From Polynucleobacter sp. MWH-Spelu-300-X4 (GTDB lineage Bacteria > Pseudomonadota > Gammaproteobacteria > Burkholderiales > Burkholderiaceae), in the NCBI RefSeq assembly GCF_018687515.1, contig NZ_CP061294.1, positions 1,240,001-1,304,000 on the forward strand: a DNA stretch of 64,000 nt. Reading direction: 5' to 3'. The notes under the pieces are model-generated. The model worked only from the letters and a program-made list of their open reading frames with translations, did no database searches and was not told where the DNA came from. Of the stretch, positions 22,096 through 33,215 are shown piece after piece. The translations under genes and the position numbers were made by a program. Positions within the stretch are counted from its first letter, which is position 1, and each line of letters opens with the position of its first letter.

Positions 22096-24270
22096 TTACT
22101 GTTGTTGCTCTGGTGTTGCCACATCAGCAGGAGCCGCCTCAACGGGCGCAGCACCATTTAATGGAGCAATACTTGTACCTTCATCAGCACAAGCCGCTTT
22201 CAATGACAAGCGTAAACGTCCACGCTCATCTGCAGCCAACAACTTAACGCGCACAGTCTGACCTTCTTGAAGGTAGTCTTTAACATCTTTCACACGCTCA
22301 TTAGCGATTTCTGAAATATGCAACAAACCATCTTTGCCAGGAAGGATATTAACTAGAGCACCGAACTCAAGTAGCTTAACAACAGGGCCTTCATAGATCT
22401 TACCTACTTCAGCCTCAGCAGTAATACCTTCAATACGACGCTTAGCTTCTTCCATGCCTTCAGCACTTGTAGAAGCAATTGTTACAGTACCGTCATCAGT
22501 AATATCAATGCTTGTGCCAGTTTCTTTTGTTAGAGCCTGGATCGTTGCACCGCCTTTACCAATCACTTCACGAATCTTGTCTGGATGAATCTTAATAGTC
22601 ACCATACGTGGAGCATGCGCAGACAACTCTGTACGAACACCACCCATAGCTTCTTGCATTTTGCTCAAGATATGTAAGCGACCTTCTTTAGCTTGCGCTA
22701 AAGCTACTTGCATAATTTCTTTAGTGATACCTTGAACTTTGATATCCATCTGCAAAGCAGTAATACCGTTTGATGTACCAGCAACCTTAAAGTCCATGTC
22801 GCCTAAGTGATCTTCATCACCCAAGATATCTGTCAACACAGCAAAACGATTGCCATCCAAAATCAAGCCCATCGCTACACCAGCCACATGCGCTTTAACA
22901 GGAACACCTGCATCCATCATCGCCAAGCAACCACCGCAAACCGAAGCCATTGATGAAGAACCATTAGATTCAGTAATCTCTGACACCACGCGCAAGCTAT
23001 AAGCAAACTCTTCAGCAGATGGAAGAACTGGAATCAACGCGCGCTTCGCCAAACGACCGTGACCAATTTCACGACGCTTAGGGCTACCTACACGGCCGGT
23101 TTCACCAGTAGCAAACGGAGGCATGTTGTAGTGGAACATGAAACGATCACGTTGTTCACCTTCTAAGGCATCAATGATTTGCTCGTCGCGAGCAGTGCCC
23201 AATGTAGCAACAACCAAACCTTGTGTCTCACCACGAGTAAACAAAGCTGAACCATGTGTACGTGGCAACACACCAGTACGAATCTCGATTGGACGAACTG
23301 TGCGTGTATCACGACCATCGATACGTGGCTCACCATTCAATACTTGGCTACGAACGATCTTGGCTTCAATTTCAAACATGATGTTGCCAACTTCAACTTC
23401 ATCAAAGTCACCTTCGGCAGCCAATTTAGCTAAAACATCAGCCGTTACTTCTTTTAATTTTGTAGAGCGAGCTTGTTTTTGACGAATTTGATAAGCCTCG
23501 CGCAAACCAACCTCAGCCAATGCAGTTACCTTAGCAATTAACGGCTCATTCTTAGGAGCAGCTTTCCAATCCCACTCAGGCTTACCAGCCTCAACCACCA
23601 ATTCATTAATAGCATTGATCGCTGTTTGCATTTGTTCGTGACCATAAACAACCGCGCCCAGCATCACTTCTTCTGATAATTGATGCGCTTCAGATTCAAC
23701 CATCAATACAGCAGATTGAGTACCAGCAACAATTAAATCAAGCTCGCTTGTTGTCTGCTCTAAACGTGTTGGGTTTAGTAGGTATTGACCATCTTTATAA
23801 CCAACACGAGCTGCACCAACTGGGCCATTAAATGGGATACCAGAGATAGCTAAAGCTGCAGAAGCGCCAATTAATGCAGGAATATCTGCAGGCACATCTG
23901 GGTTAATCGATACAACGTGAACTACTACCTGAACTTCGTTATAAAAACCCTCTGGGAACAATGGGCGTAGCGGACGATCGATCAAACGAGAAATTAAAGT
24001 CTCGCCTTCTGATGGGCGGCCTTCACGACGGAAAAAACCGCCAGGAATCTTACCGGCAGCATAAGTTTTTTCCAAATAATCGACTGTTAAAGGGAAGAAA
24101 TCTTGGCCTGGTTTCGCATTTTTTGCGGCAACAACAGTTGCCAATACCACCGTGTCATCAACATCAACTAATACTGCACCACTCGCTTGACGGGCAATTT
24201 CACCTGTTTCCATACGAACAGTATGTGAACCCCATTGAAAACTTTTTACTGCTTTTTTAAACATCGTCAT
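22096..24270 (-). CDS. pnp: Polyribonucleotide nucleotidyltransferase
   Basis: A 724-residue phosphorolytic 3'-5' exoribonuclease of RNA turnover. Two RNase PH-like cores are seen, followed by KH ([24 protein letters not shown], about 558-581) and S1 ([33 protein letters not shown], about 627-659) domains. The C-terminal tail is Ala/Pro/Glu-rich. The first ATG of the pair at 24270/24264 is preferred because GGAG lies 10 bases upstream. It lies downstream of rpsO, as in many proteobacteria. Confidence 0.96.
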   Translation of the reverse strand: MTMFKKAVKSFQWGSHTVRMETGEIARQASGAVLVDVDDTVVLATVVAAKNAKPGQDFFPLTVDYLEKTYAAGKIPGGFFRREGRPSEGETLISRLIDRPLRPLFPEGFYNEVQVVVHVVSINPDVPADIPALIGASAALAISGIPFNGPVGAARVGYKDGQYLLNPTRLEQTTSELDLIVAGTQSAVLMVESEAHQLSEEVMLGAVVYGHEQMQTAINAINELVVEAGKPEWDWKAAPKNEPLIAKVTALAEVGLREAYQIRQKQARSTKLKEVTADVLAKLAAEGDFDEVEVGNIMFEIEAKIVRSQVLNGEPRIDGRDTRTVRPIEIRTGVLPRTHGSALFTRGETQGLVVATLGTARDEQIIDALEGEQRDRFMFHYNMPPFATGETGRVGSPKRREIGHGRLAKRALIPVLPSAEEFAYSLRVVSEITESNGSSSMASVCGGCLAMMDAGVPVKAHVAGVAMGLILDGNRFAVLTDILGDEDHLGDMDFKVAGTSNGITALQMDIKVQGITKEIMQVALAQAKEGRLHILSKMQEAMGGVRTELSAHAPRMVTIKIHPDKIREVIGKGGATIQALTKETGTSIDITDDGTVTIASTSAEGMEEAKRRIEGITAEAEVGKIYEGPVVKLLEFGALVNILPGKDGLLHISEIANERVKDVKDYLQEGQTVRVKLLAADERGRLRLSLKAACADEGTSIAPLNGAAPVEAAPADVATPEQQQ

Positions 24271-24294
24271 TTATGTATATCTCCAATCAACATT

Positions 24295-24406
24295 TGCCAT
24301 AGAAATAGCAGCGCTATGGCAGCACTGGAGCATTGGGGGCTTACGAAGCAAGGATGCCATTCCAAAGAAAGGCTAAGAAGAGAATTTTTAACCTACCTTT
24401 GGAATG
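24295..24406 (-). promoter_or_regulatory. pnp: pnp leader with two inverted repeats
   Basis: The pnp 5' leader holds two hairpin-forming repeats: CATTCCAAAG / CTTTGGAATG (24358-24367 with 24397-24406) and TGCCATAG / CTATGGCA (24295-24302 with 24314-24321). In E. coli a leader stem-loop cut by RNase III lets PNPase repress its own message. A similar role here is an inference from position and structure only. Confidence 0.4.
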
Positions 24407-24453
24407 ACACGGTTCCTGTGCAACGAAAGAGCCACCGACCGCTCTAAACGACA

Positions 24454-24484
24454 ATGCCTGCCTAGGTCATCCTTGGGCAGGCAT
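24454..24484 (-). terminator. Hairpin after rpsO
   Basis: Perfect 9-bp inverted repeat ATGCCTGCC / GGCAGGCAT just after the rpsO stop. There is no strong U run after it on the minus strand (TTGTCGTTT), so it may be a partial terminator or an RNA-processing and stability element between rpsO and pnp. Confidence 0.5.
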
Positions 24485-24492
24485 CTTCGGTA

Positions 24493-24762
24493 TTACTTAC
24501 GTAGACCGAGCTTATCAATCAAAGCGCGGTAACGATCAAAATCTTTACCTTTCAAATAGTCGAGTAAACGACGGCGACGGCTAACCATCTTCAACAAGCC
24601 ACGACGGCTGTGATGATCTTTAGCATTTGCTTTGAAGTGAGGTGTTAGGTCATTAATGCGAGCCGTTAACAAAGCCACCTGAACTTCAGGACTACCTGTG
24701 TCGTTTGCTGCGCGTGCGTTATCTTTAACGATTTCCGCTTTTTTAGCTGTAACAATAGCCAT
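24493..24762 (-). CDS. rpsO: 30S ribosomal protein S15
   Basis: An 89-residue S15 protein that binds 16S rRNA early in small-subunit assembly. The conserved core ([40 protein letters not shown]) is complete. The ATG at 24762 follows GGAGTAATAAAA and matches the family start; a longer upstream frame to 24804 is not needed. Confidence 0.97.
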   Translation of the reverse strand: MAIVTAKKAEIVKDNARAANDTGSPEVQVALLTARINDLTPHFKANAKDHHSRRGLLKMVSRRRRLLDYLKGKDFDRYRALIDKLGLRK

Positions 24763-24889
24763 TTTTATTACTCCATACTTGCGAACACTTGAGCTTAGGG
24801 TCATTTCTGACCGGCACCCATCGTGTCGTGCGAATTGTTGAAAAAAACTCTTTCCAAGGGAATTCCTCGGAAAGAGCCAAGATTATAGC

Positions 24890-26434
24890 CTAAACAGCCA
24901 TTTGGGCATTCAATTTCTGCTGACTAGGGTCATGAAGCTTATTTAAAGCTGCCAAATAAGCTTTTGCCGAAGCCGCCACGATATCTGGGTCCGTTCCCAC
25001 GCCATTGACGATGCGGCCACCCTTAGACAAGCGGACAGTCACCTCGCCCTGAGACTCCGTACCTGTTGTAATCGCATTAACGGAATATAAAAGCTGCTCT
25101 GCACCACTTTTCACTTTAGATTCAATGGCATTGAGCGTTGCATCCACCGGGCCATTCCCCTCTGCTTCGGATGAAAACTCCTCCCCTCCGACTTTAAACA
25201 CCACTTTTGCAAAAGGTCGCTCACCAGTCTCTGATTTCTGGGATAAAGACACAAAACGGAAGTAATCGGTAGTTTCCACCCCTGAATTAGTCACAATCGC
25301 CTGAATATCTTCATCAAAAATTTCAGCTTTTTGATCTGCCAAAGTCTTAAATCTTGCGAAGGCATCATTCAAATCAGCCTCAGAATCCAAAACAACCCCT
25401 AATTCTTGTAAGCGCTGTTTAAATGCATTACGGCCTGACAATTTACCTAAAACAATCTTATTAGCAGCCCAACCCACATCTTCGGCTCGCATAATCTCGT
25501 AAGTATCACGAGCTTTCAATACGCCATCTTGGTGAATACCTGAGGCATGGGCAAATGCATTGGCACCCACCACTGCTTTATTAGGTTGCACCACAAAACC
25601 CGTAATTTGAGAGACCATCTTAGAAGCTGGAACAATCTGAGTTGTATCAATACCTACTGTTAAGTCGAAATAGTCCTTACGCGTTTTAATCGCCATCACC
25701 ACTTCTTCCAAAGAGGTATTACCCGCACGCTCGCCTAAACCGTTGATCGTACACTCCACCTGACGAGCACCACCAATCTTCACGCCCGCCAATGAGTTAG
25801 CAACCCCCATGCCTAAGTCATTATGGCAATGAACAGACCAAATGGCTTTATCGGAATTAGGAACACGTTCACGCAATGTCTTAATAAAATTACCGTAAAG
25901 TTCTGGGACACCATAACCAACTGTATCCGGTACGTTAATGGTTGTAGCGCCTTCTGCAATAACAGCCTCAATCACACGGCACAAGAAATCGACTTCAGAC
26001 CTGTAACCATCTTCAGGTGAAAATTCAACATCATTTGTGTGATTACGTGCAAAACGCACTGCCGCCTTAGCCTGCTCAAATACCTGATCAGGCGTCATGC
26101 GCAACTTCTTCTCCATATGCAATGGGCTTGTCGCAATAAAAGTATGGATTCTTTTTGAATTAGCTGCTTTCAAAGCTTCCGCTGCGCGTCCAATATCTCG
26201 CTCATTCGCTCGCGCTAATGAACAAACTGTCGAATCTTTAATCACTTGAGCAATCGCTGAAATAGCATGGAAGTCACCATCCGAACTAGCCGCGAAACCC
26301 GCCTCAATCACATCCACTTTTAAGCGCTCTAGTTGACGGGCAATACGCACCTTCTCATCACGAGTCATCGATGCGCCAGGAGACTGTTCGCCATCTCTTA
26401 ACGTGGTATCAAAAATGATTAATTTATCCGTCAT
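24890..26434 (-). CDS. leuA: 2-Isopropylmalate synthase
   Basis: A 514-residue enzyme condensing 2-ketoisovalerate with acetyl-CoA, the first committed step of leucine synthesis. The metal-binding and catalytic start [15 protein letters not shown] (residues 5-19) is present, as are [14 protein letters not shown] and the C-terminal regulatory domain through which leucine inhibits the enzyme. The ATG at 26434 has GGGAG six bases upstream. It is preceded by a complete transcription attenuator with a Leu-rich leader peptide and its own promoter. Confidence 0.96.
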   Translation of the reverse strand: MTDKLIIFDTTLRDGEQSPGASMTRDEKVRIARQLERLKVDVIEAGFAASSDGDFHAISAIAQVIKDSTVCSLARANERDIGRAAEALKAANSKRIHTFIATSPLHMEKKLRMTPDQVFEQAKAAVRFARNHTNDVEFSPEDGYRSEVDFLCRVIEAVIAEGATTINVPDTVGYGVPELYGNFIKTLRERVPNSDKAIWSVHCHNDLGMGVANSLAGVKIGGARQVECTINGLGERAGNTSLEEVVMAIKTRKDYFDLTVGIDTTQIVPASKMVSQITGFVVQPNKAVVGANAFAHASGIHQDGVLKARDTYEIMRAEDVGWAANKIVLGKLSGRNAFKQRLQELGVVLDSEADLNDAFARFKTLADQKAEIFDEDIQAIVTNSGVETTDYFRFVSLSQKSETGERPFAKVVFKVGGEEFSSEAEGNGPVDATLNAIESKVKSGAEQLLYSVNAITTGTESQGEVTVRLSKGGRIVNGVGTDPDIVAASAKAYLAALNKLHDPSQQKLNAQMAV

Positions 26435-26453
26435 AACCAACTCCCAATTTGCC

Positions 26454-26553
26454 AAAAATAAAAATAAAAAACCCCAGCTTTGCTGGGGTTGGTGTTTTTG
26501 CTTGCTTTTGCTCTATTTGTTCAAGCGTGTACCGACCCCAGGTTTTGACCTAG
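26454..26553 (-). promoter_or_regulatory. leuA transcription attenuator
   Basis: Terminator: AACCCCAGC / GCTGGGGTT (26482-26490 with 26470-26478), loop AAA, then T-rich sequence to 26454 on the minus strand. Competing antiterminator: CTGGGGTCGGT at 26531-26541 inside the leader gene pairs with ACCAACCCCAG at 26483-26493, 10 of 11 positions. A protecting hairpin CTAGGT-CAAA-ACCTGG (26548-26553 with 26538-26543) covers part of the antiterminator strand. A ribosome stalled on the Leu codons would free the antiterminator; rapid translation favours termination. Confidence 0.88.
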
Positions 26554-26589
26554 TCCTAGTAATAATAGAAGCAAAGAGCTGTAATTCAT
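26521..26589 (-). CDS. leuL: leu leader peptide
   Basis: A 22-codon frame starting MNYSSLLLLLLGLG, with six consecutive Leu codons (TTG CTT CTA TTA TTA CTA) and eight in all, ending 87 bases upstream of leuA. Its codons overlap the antiterminator strand of the hairpin set. A sigma70-type promoter is placed so that transcription would begin at or one base before the ATG, and no ribosome binding site is visible, so it may be translated from a leaderless mRNA. It is expected to work by its translation, not its product. Confidence 0.85.
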   Translation of the reverse strand: MNYSSLLLLLLGLGQNLGSVHA

Positions 26590-26596
26590 AGACTCA

Positions 26597-26625
26597 AATA
26601 TACACAAAAATGTTTTAACTGTCAG
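26597..26625 (-). promoter_or_regulatory. Promoter of leuL-leuA
   Basis: On the minus strand CTGACA (26620-26625) and TATATT (26597-26602) are separated by 17 bp, a near-consensus sigma70 promoter that overlaps the end of pssA. The -10 box ends 7 bases before the leuL ATG. Confidence 0.7.
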
Positions 26626-27466
26626 AAAGGATATCTGAGGCTTTACCCTTAGGCAAGGAAATTTTTTGCCATACCCAAAAAATATAACCTGACAATGCGT
26701 AAGCCACAAACAATCCAAATAAAGCTACAGGAGGATCACTTGAAACTAAAACAAAGCCGAGGATTACCAAAATCATGACTCCAAAAGGAGCTCTGTAACG
26801 CACATCCAAAGCTTTACCGCTATAGAACAGGGCGTTAGAGACCATCGTAATGCCAGCGTAAATGGTTAACGCGAACATGACCCAAGGAATATATAGTTCT
26901 TTAACTGGTAACTTGTTATCTATCGCCAACCAAACAAAACCAGCAATCAAAGAAGCTGCCGCAGGACTTGGCAATCCCTGGAAAAATCTTTTATCAACAA
27001 CCCCAATATTCGTATTAAATCTAGCCAAACGTAAGGCTGCACCTGCGCAATAGGCAAAAGCAGCTAACCAACCCCACTTGCCCAAGTCTTTTAGAACCCA
27101 CTCATAAGCTACCAAAGCTGGCGCAACCCCAAAAGAAACCATATCTGTTAGCGAATCATATTGTTCGCCAAATGCGCTTTGAGTATTGGTCATACGGGCA
27201 ACCCGCCCATCCATACCATCCATCACTAAAGCGAAGAAAATAGCAATCGCTGCCATTTCAAAACGATTATTCATCGCCTGAACAATCGCAAAGAAACCAC
27301 AAAATAAATTAGCTGTCGTAAACGCGTTCGGCAACAAATAAATACCTTTGTTACGCGGACGATTTACTTCCTCAGCCGCCCATTCGCTTCTACGAATAGG
27401 CATCACATTATTAGGTAAAGTCTTACCAGGTCTTAAACGCTTGCGTCTAAATGTGCTCATAGACAA
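26615..27466 (-). CDS. pssA: CDP-diacylglycerol-serine O-phosphatidyltransferase
   Basis: A 283-residue inner-membrane phosphatidylserine synthase. It has the CDP-alcohol phosphotransferase signature DGMDGRVARMTNTQSAFGEQYDSLTD (about residues 83-108), with D-G-x2-A-R and G-x3-D-x3-D spacing, and several hydrophobic helices. It makes phosphatidylserine for the psd product encoded just upstream, with a 4-base gap. Confidence 0.93.
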   Translation of the reverse strand: MSMSTFRRKRLRPGKTLPNNVMPIRRSEWAAEEVNRPRNKGIYLLPNAFTTANLFCGFFAIVQAMNNRFEMAAIAIFFALVMDGMDGRVARMTNTQSAFGEQYDSLTDMVSFGVAPALVAYEWVLKDLGKWGWLAAFAYCAGAALRLARFNTNIGVVDKRFFQGLPSPAAASLIAGFVWLAIDNKLPVKELYIPWVMFALTIYAGITMVSNALFYSGKALDVRYRAPFGVMILVILGFVLVSSDPPVALFGLFVAYALSGYIFWVWQKISLPKGKASDILSDS

Positions 27467-27470
27467 TGTT

Positions 27471-28124
27471 TTAGTCCAATCCTGGCAATTTAGCTAGTAC
27501 CGTACTTGTTGCAGATACTTTATCCCCAACACTAACCAAAGGCTCGGCATTTAAAGGTAAATACACGTCCACGCGCGAACCAAAACGAATAAAGCCATAG
27601 CGCTCGCCTTTTTTAAGCTTATCGCCTAAATGTGCGTAACAAAGAATACGCCTAGCAATCAAGCCTGCAACTTGCACCAAAGTAACTGTTTGGCCATTAG
27701 CATCAATTACTACGGCATTACGTTCATTCTCAGTAGAGGCTTTATCAAGGTCAGCATTTAAATATTTACCTGGGAAATACTCAATCTTCTTAACCACGCC
27801 ATTCACTGAGGAACGATTTGAATGCACATTAAATACATTCATAAATACGCTAATTTTTAGAGCCTCACGATTGGCATATGGGTCAAAAGCTTTATCAACA
27901 ATAATGACTCGTCCATCAGCTGGAGACAAAACAGCATCTTTTACCAATGGCACCAAACGGCCAGGATCTCTAAAAAACTGTAAAACGAAAATAAAAATAA
28001 TCCAGAAAGGCCAAGACCACACCCAACCACCAGTCGAGTGCACCATGAACAAGACAAAACCTGCGATAGCCACATGTGGCCAGCCTTCTTTAGCAATAAT
28101 AGGATGCGGGTAATGAACTGCCAT
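27471..28124 (-). CDS. psd: Phosphatidylserine decarboxylase proenzyme
   Basis: A 217-residue short-type enzyme converting phosphatidylserine to phosphatidylethanolamine. The self-cleavage site is the GS of [11 protein letters not shown] near the C-terminus, where the Ser becomes the pyruvoyl group. An N-terminal hydrophobic region anchors it in the membrane, and [11 protein letters not shown] is the conserved N-terminal catalytic segment. It lies between ilvC and pssA. Confidence 0.94.
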   Translation of the reverse strand: MAVHYPHPIIAKEGWPHVAIAGFVLFMVHSTGGWVWSWPFWIIFIFVLQFFRDPGRLVPLVKDAVLSPADGRVIIVDKAFDPYANREALKISVFMNVFNVHSNRSSVNGVVKKIEYFPGKYLNADLDKASTENERNAVVIDANGQTVTLVQVAGLIARRILCYAHLGDKLKKGERYGFIRFGSRVDVYLPLNAEPLVSVGDKVSATSTVLAKLPGLD

Positions 28125-28159
28125 GCTGCCTCTCTTCCTGGATTATTTAATCGTTTGGA

Positions 28160-29188
<1,029 letters not shown>

Positions 29189-29217
29189 TTATTTCAGTTT
29201 GTTATTCGTTAAAAAAA

Positions 29218-29709
29218 TTACGCCTTCAAAATACGCTCACCGCGGCCTACGCCAGAGCAACCAGTTCGGACTGTTTCCAAAATGGCACTTCGGTCGATGG
29301 CCTCGATAAAGGCATCCAATTTACTGCTATCGCCAGTCAACTCGATGGTGTAAGCCTTATCAGTGACATCAATGATACGCCCACGGAAGATATCCGTCGT
29401 ACGCTTCATTTCTTCGCGCTCCTTACCAACCGAGCGCACCTTAATCAACATTAACTCACGCTCAATATGTGGGCCGTCTGTTAAATCAATCACTTTTACT
29501 ACATCAACCAAGCGATTGAGATGCTTTGTAATCTGTTCAATCACATCTTCAGAACCCATTGTCACAATCGTCATACGTGACAAAGAAGGATCTTCGGTAG
29601 GCGCAACAGTAAGCGTCTCAATGTTGTAGCCACGAGCAGAAAACAATCCAACCACGCGTGACAAAGCACCCGGTTCATTTTCCAAAAGAATAGAAATAAT
29701 ATGGCGCAT
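29218..29709 (-). CDS. ilvH: Acetolactate synthase small (regulatory) subunit
   Basis: A 163-residue subunit with an N-terminal ACT domain (MRHIISILLENEPGALSRVVGLF) that binds valine for feedback control, and a C-terminal domain that activates the large subunit. Its start overlaps the ilvB stop by one base. Confidence 0.96.
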   Translation of the reverse strand: MRHIISILLENEPGALSRVVGLFSARGYNIETLTVAPTEDPSLSRMTIVTMGSEDVIEQITKHLNRLVDVVKVIDLTDGPHIERELMLIKVRSVGKEREEMKRTTDIFRGRIIDVTDKAYTIELTGDSSKLDAFIEAIDRSAILETVRTGCSGVGRGERILKA

Positions 29710-31481
29710 TACAGATCCTCACTTCCCAAAAGCATCTCAGTGATACCCTTACCCGCTTGAACCATCGGCCAAACGTTTTCTGTTGGATCTGTTTGGAAAT
29801 CCATAAATACAGTTCTATCTTTCATCTTGAACGCTTCGCGTAGCGCTGGTTCAACATCAGATTTTTTCTCGATGCGCATACCAACGTGACCGTAAGACTC
29901 TGCCAACTTTACAAAATCAGGCAATGAGTCCATGTAAGAACTTGAATAACGCTTGTTATAAGTAAGCTCCTGCCATTGGCGAACCATACCTAAGTAACGG
30001 TTATTTAAGGATACGATTTTTACTGGTGTGTCATATTGCTTGCAGGTGGAAAGCTCTTGAATACACATTTGGATCGATCCCTCGCCGGTAATCGTCACCA
30101 CCTCTGAATCAGGAAATGCTTTCTTAATACCCATAGCATAAGGCAAGCCAACGCCCATTGTCCCCAAACCACCGGAATTAATCCAACGACGTGGTTTGTC
30201 AAATTTATAGAACTGTGCAGCCCACATTTGATGCTGACCTACGTCAGAGCAAACAAAAGCATCACCCTTCGTTAACTCCCAAATCTTTTCAACCACATAC
30301 TGAGGTTTAACGATTTCTGAATCACGGTCAAACTTTAAACAATCTTTTCCACGCCACTCATTAATCTGCTTCCACCACGCATCAAGCTTCGCTTGATTCT
30401 TACGAGGACCAGCAGTCTTAATCATCTCAGCCATCTCAACCAATACTTCTTTAAGGTCGCCAACAATAGGCACATCCACCTTAACGCGTTTAGAAATAAC
30501 TGATGGATCAATATCGATATGGATAATTTTTCTTGGTACGCTAGAAAAATGCCCTGGATTACCAATCACACGATCATCAAAACGAGCGCCAATCGCGATC
30601 AACACATCGCAATGCTGCATCGTCATGTTCGCCTCGTAGGTGCCGTGCATACCCAACATACCTAAGAAGTTAGGATGTGTACCAGGATAACCACCCAGCC
30701 CCATTAGAGTATTCGTAACGGGATAACCCAATAAATCAGCGAATGCCTTTAACTCAGGAGCAGAGTCTGAAAGAATCACGCCACCGCCCGTGTAGATATA
30801 AGGACGTTCTGCTTCCAATAATAAAGATACAGCCTTACGAATTTGCCCACTGTGACCTTTGTTCACAGGGTTGTAAGAGCGCATATTTAATTCACTTGGA
30901 TAATTAAAGCGTGCTTTTTGGAAAGAAACATCTTTAGGAATATCCACCACAACAGGTCCTGGACGACCTGTTTTAGCGATATGAAAAGCTTTCTTTAGCG
31001 TTAAAGCTAAATCAGCAGGATCTTTCACTAAGAAGTTATGTTTAACAATTGGTCTCGTAATACCGACCGTGTCGCACTCTTGGAAAGCATCTTCACCAAT
31101 CGCATTCGTTGGTACGTTACCCGTGATGATCACCATTGGGACTGAATCCATATAGGCAGTAGCAATACCTGTTACAGCATTGGTCACGCCTGGACCAGAA
31201 GTCACTAAAGCAACCCCAACATTACCTGTGGCGCGCGCATAACCATCAGCAGCGTGAACAGCCGCTTGCTCATGACGCACCAAAATGTGTTCAAACTTAT
31301 CTTGTTTAAAGATTTCGTCGTAGATATATAAAACTGAACCGCCTGGATAACCCCAGACATATTCCACGCCTTCAGCATGAAGTGCGTGCACCAAAATTTC
31401 GGCACCAATCATTTCTGGGCCTTGTTGGTCTTGATTTTTGTTAGCAGGGTTCAAGAGTTCCGCGCTGTTATTTGCATTCAT
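29709..31481 (-). CDS. ilvB: Acetolactate synthase large (catalytic) subunit
   Basis: A 590-residue thiamine-diphosphate enzyme forming acetolactate or acetohydroxybutyrate. The catalytic glutamate region RHEQAAVHAADGYARATG (about 69-86) and the ThDP-binding motif GEGSIQMCIQELSTCKQYDTPVKIVSLNN near residue 450 are present. It is the first gene of ilvBHC-psd-pssA. The 170-bp upstream leader was searched for an Ile/Val/Leu leader peptide and none was found. Confidence 0.96.
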   Translation of the reverse strand: MNANNSAELLNPANKNQDQQGPEMIGAEILVHALHAEGVEYVWGYPGGSVLYIYDEIFKQDKFEHILVRHEQAAVHAADGYARATGNVGVALVTSGPGVTNAVTGIATAYMDSVPMVIITGNVPTNAIGEDAFQECDTVGITRPIVKHNFLVKDPADLALTLKKAFHIAKTGRPGPVVVDIPKDVSFQKARFNYPSELNMRSYNPVNKGHSGQIRKAVSLLLEAERPYIYTGGGVILSDSAPELKAFADLLGYPVTNTLMGLGGYPGTHPNFLGMLGMHGTYEANMTMQHCDVLIAIGARFDDRVIGNPGHFSSVPRKIIHIDIDPSVISKRVKVDVPIVGDLKEVLVEMAEMIKTAGPRKNQAKLDAWWKQINEWRGKDCLKFDRDSEIVKPQYVVEKIWELTKGDAFVCSDVGQHQMWAAQFYKFDKPRRWINSGGLGTMGVGLPYAMGIKKAFPDSEVVTITGEGSIQMCIQELSTCKQYDTPVKIVSLNNRYLGMVRQWQELTYNKRYSSSYMDSLPDFVKLAESYGHVGMRIEKKSDVEPALREAFKMKDRTVFMDFQTDPTENVWPMVQAGKGITEMLLGSEDL

Positions 31482-31657
31482 TTGTCTTAGTCCTTTGCAA
31501 TTTTCGGCAAAAAATTGTTTGGGCTACTCTGGCTCCGTGCTTATGGCTCGGGTTCGAGTGGCTAGCGCTTAATCCGGTAAAAAAACCATCTTATGAAAGG
31601 TCCGGTAAGTCGAACCTGTGATTTTAGCCTATAACTGGGTATTAGGGGTAGGTTTCA

Positions 31658-32260
31658 TTGTCGTTGTCTAATAGAGGTATGGCTTCCGAAAAAGAATTGT
31701 CCGACTTTTTAAAAAGTGTCGAGACCAAAGCATTCAAGCGTACCGTGTTCTCAACACGGGACGAGGATGCTGCCATGGACATTGTTCAAGATAGCATGAT
31801 CAAACTAGCCGAAAAGTATGGGCAACAACCCATCAACGAGCTACCACTGCTATTTACCCGCATCCTACAAAACACGACTCTAGACTGGTTTAGGCGTCAA
31901 AAAACCCAAAATACATGGATCAGCCTCTTTTCAGCCTTTAAAGGTGGCGGAGGCGATCATTTTGATGATTCTGAAGGCTCTGACCCTCTTGAATTCATTG
32001 AGACTGAAAATGAAAATTCAGGGTCAGATGGCGGAGAACAGCAGTTAGAACGTAAACAAATGGCAAAAATTTTAGAAAATGAAATTTCAAAATTGCCATT
32101 ACGTCAACGAGAAGCCTTCCTCATGCGTTACTGGGATGAGTTAGATATATCTGAAACAGCAAAATTAATGGGCTGCTCTGAAGGAAGTGTAAAAACACAC
32201 TGCTCTAGAGCGGCTGCGTCATTGGAAAAAGCACTTAAAAAACAAGGGTTTAAATCGTGA
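31658..32260 (+). CDS. RNA polymerase sigma factor, ECF type
   Basis: A 200-residue sigma70-family factor. Region 2 begins around DEDAAMDIVQDSMIKLAEKYG (about 28-48), and region 4 is LPLRQREAFLMRYWDELDISETAKLMGCSEGSVKTHCSRA (about 146-185). A Gly/Asp/Glu-rich linker joins them. The TTG at 31658 is preferred because AGGGGTAGG precedes it at good spacing; an ATG 21 bases later has poorly spaced GAGG. No classic anti-sigma factor follows, but a single-helix membrane protein (DUF3619) does. Confidence 0.88.
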   Translation: MSLSNRGMASEKELSDFLKSVETKAFKRTVFSTRDEDAAMDIVQDSMIKLAEKYGQQPINELPLLFTRILQNTTLDWFRRQKTQNTWISLFSAFKGGGGDHFDDSEGSDPLEFIETENENSGSDGGEQQLERKQMAKILENEISKLPLRQREAFLMRYWDELDISETAKLMGCSEGSVKTHCSRAAASLEKALKKQGFKS

Positions 32261-32724
32261 GAATAGGGCAAATAACAGAAGCGACTGATAATCGTACAGA
32301 GTTACGCATGGCTCGCCTTACGCGCGATTTGCTGAATGAAGGTGCCAATGACTTACCGGCTCATATCGTAGAAAAGCTAGCGAAAGCCCGAAATCTAGCC
32401 CTAACACGCCGTCCATTAGAGAAAAAATGGGTATGGCAACGAGAATTTTCTTTTGCCATGCCAGGAATGCCAAGTTCCCATGATTTAGGTGGAAAAATTT
32501 GGGGCGCTTTTGGTGCACTCCCTTTACTTGCGCTTATCTTAGGCCTCTTTTTAATTGTTAACTGGCAAAAAGATGAGCGAATCCGCGATATTGCTGAAGT
32601 TGATAGCGCTCTTTTAATCGATGCGGTTCCGCCAGAGGCTTATCACGACGATGGCTTTATTCGCTTTCTTATGACGGACGGTAAAGACCTCGACCCAAGC
32701 AACGACGATAAAGAAGGCGTTTAA
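32257..32724 (+). CDS. DUF3619 family protein
   Basis: A 155-residue protein with a GTG start overlapping the sigma-factor stop by 4 bases. One transmembrane segment (LPLLALILGLFLIVNW, about residues 88-103) is followed by the family C-terminal motif DSALLIDAVPPEAYHDDGFIRFL. Topology and position are those of a membrane partner or possible anti-sigma factor of the preceding sigma factor; this role is inferred only. Confidence 0.8.
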   Translation: MRIGQITEATDNRTELRMARLTRDLLNEGANDLPAHIVEKLAKARNLALTRRPLEKKWVWQREFSFAMPGMPSSHDLGGKIWGAFGALPLLALILGLFLIVNWQKDERIRDIAEVDSALLIDAVPPEAYHDDGFIRFLMTDGKDLDPSNDDKEGV

Positions 32725-32726
32725 GC

Positions 32727-33209
32727 ATGCCCCACGCAAAGTGCCACTCTCTAATTTCAAAATGTCAAAAGCATCTTAAGTGCTTAATTGGCAAGGGGAT
32801 GGTATTGCTTGCTTTAACCTTTTTTGGCGCAAGCATTGCCCACGCCCAGACTTGGGTGCAGCTACCAGAGGCGCAAAGAGAAATTCTTGCCCCTCTCGAG
32901 AGTGACTGGAGCAGCATCACCAAAGATCAAAAGAAAAAATGGGTCGAAGTGGCTAATCGCTACCCCCATATGGCTGATTCCGAGAAAAATGTTTTGCAAT
33001 CTCGCATGAGCGAATGGGCAAATCTGTCGCCTGAGCAACGCCGCCTTGCAAGAGATAACTACCTTCGAACCCTCAAGTTCTCCCCAGAAAAAAAAGCGGA
33101 GGCTTGGCAAGCCTACCAAAAACTCTCGGATGAAGATAAAAAACGCTTAGCTGAAAAAAAAGCGTCAACAACAAAACCAACAACGGTTAGTGCGCCCACG
33201 CTAAAATAA
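32727..33209 (+). CDS. DUF3106 family exported protein
   Basis: A 160-residue protein with a signal-peptide-like start cut near AHA-QTWVQLP (about residue 40). The mature part carries repeats of the kind W..L...QR..LAPL..DW..L...Q...W..VANRYP..., typical of DUF3106, and a Lys/Thr-rich tail. It is periplasmic by prediction. It begins 2 bases after the DUF3619 gene and lies in the sigma-factor operon. Confidence 0.8.
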   Translation: MPHAKCHSLISKCQKHLKCLIGKGMVLLALTFFGASIAHAQTWVQLPEAQREILAPLESDWSSITKDQKKKWVEVANRYPHMADSEKNVLQSRMSEWANLSPEQRRLARDNYLRTLKFSPEKKAEAWQAYQKLSDEDKKRLAEKKASTTKPTTVSAPTLK

Positions 33210-33215
33210 TTTTTA

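Noticed and set aside
22058..24260. Plus-strand frames opposite pnp
   Set aside because: These are shadows of a well-conserved gene, without family matches or start signals.
31482..31657. Possible attenuator leader upstream of ilvB
   Set aside because: Only a six-codon frame (MVFLPD) was found, with no run of Ile, Val or Leu codons and no convincing terminator, so an attenuator like that of leuA is not supported.
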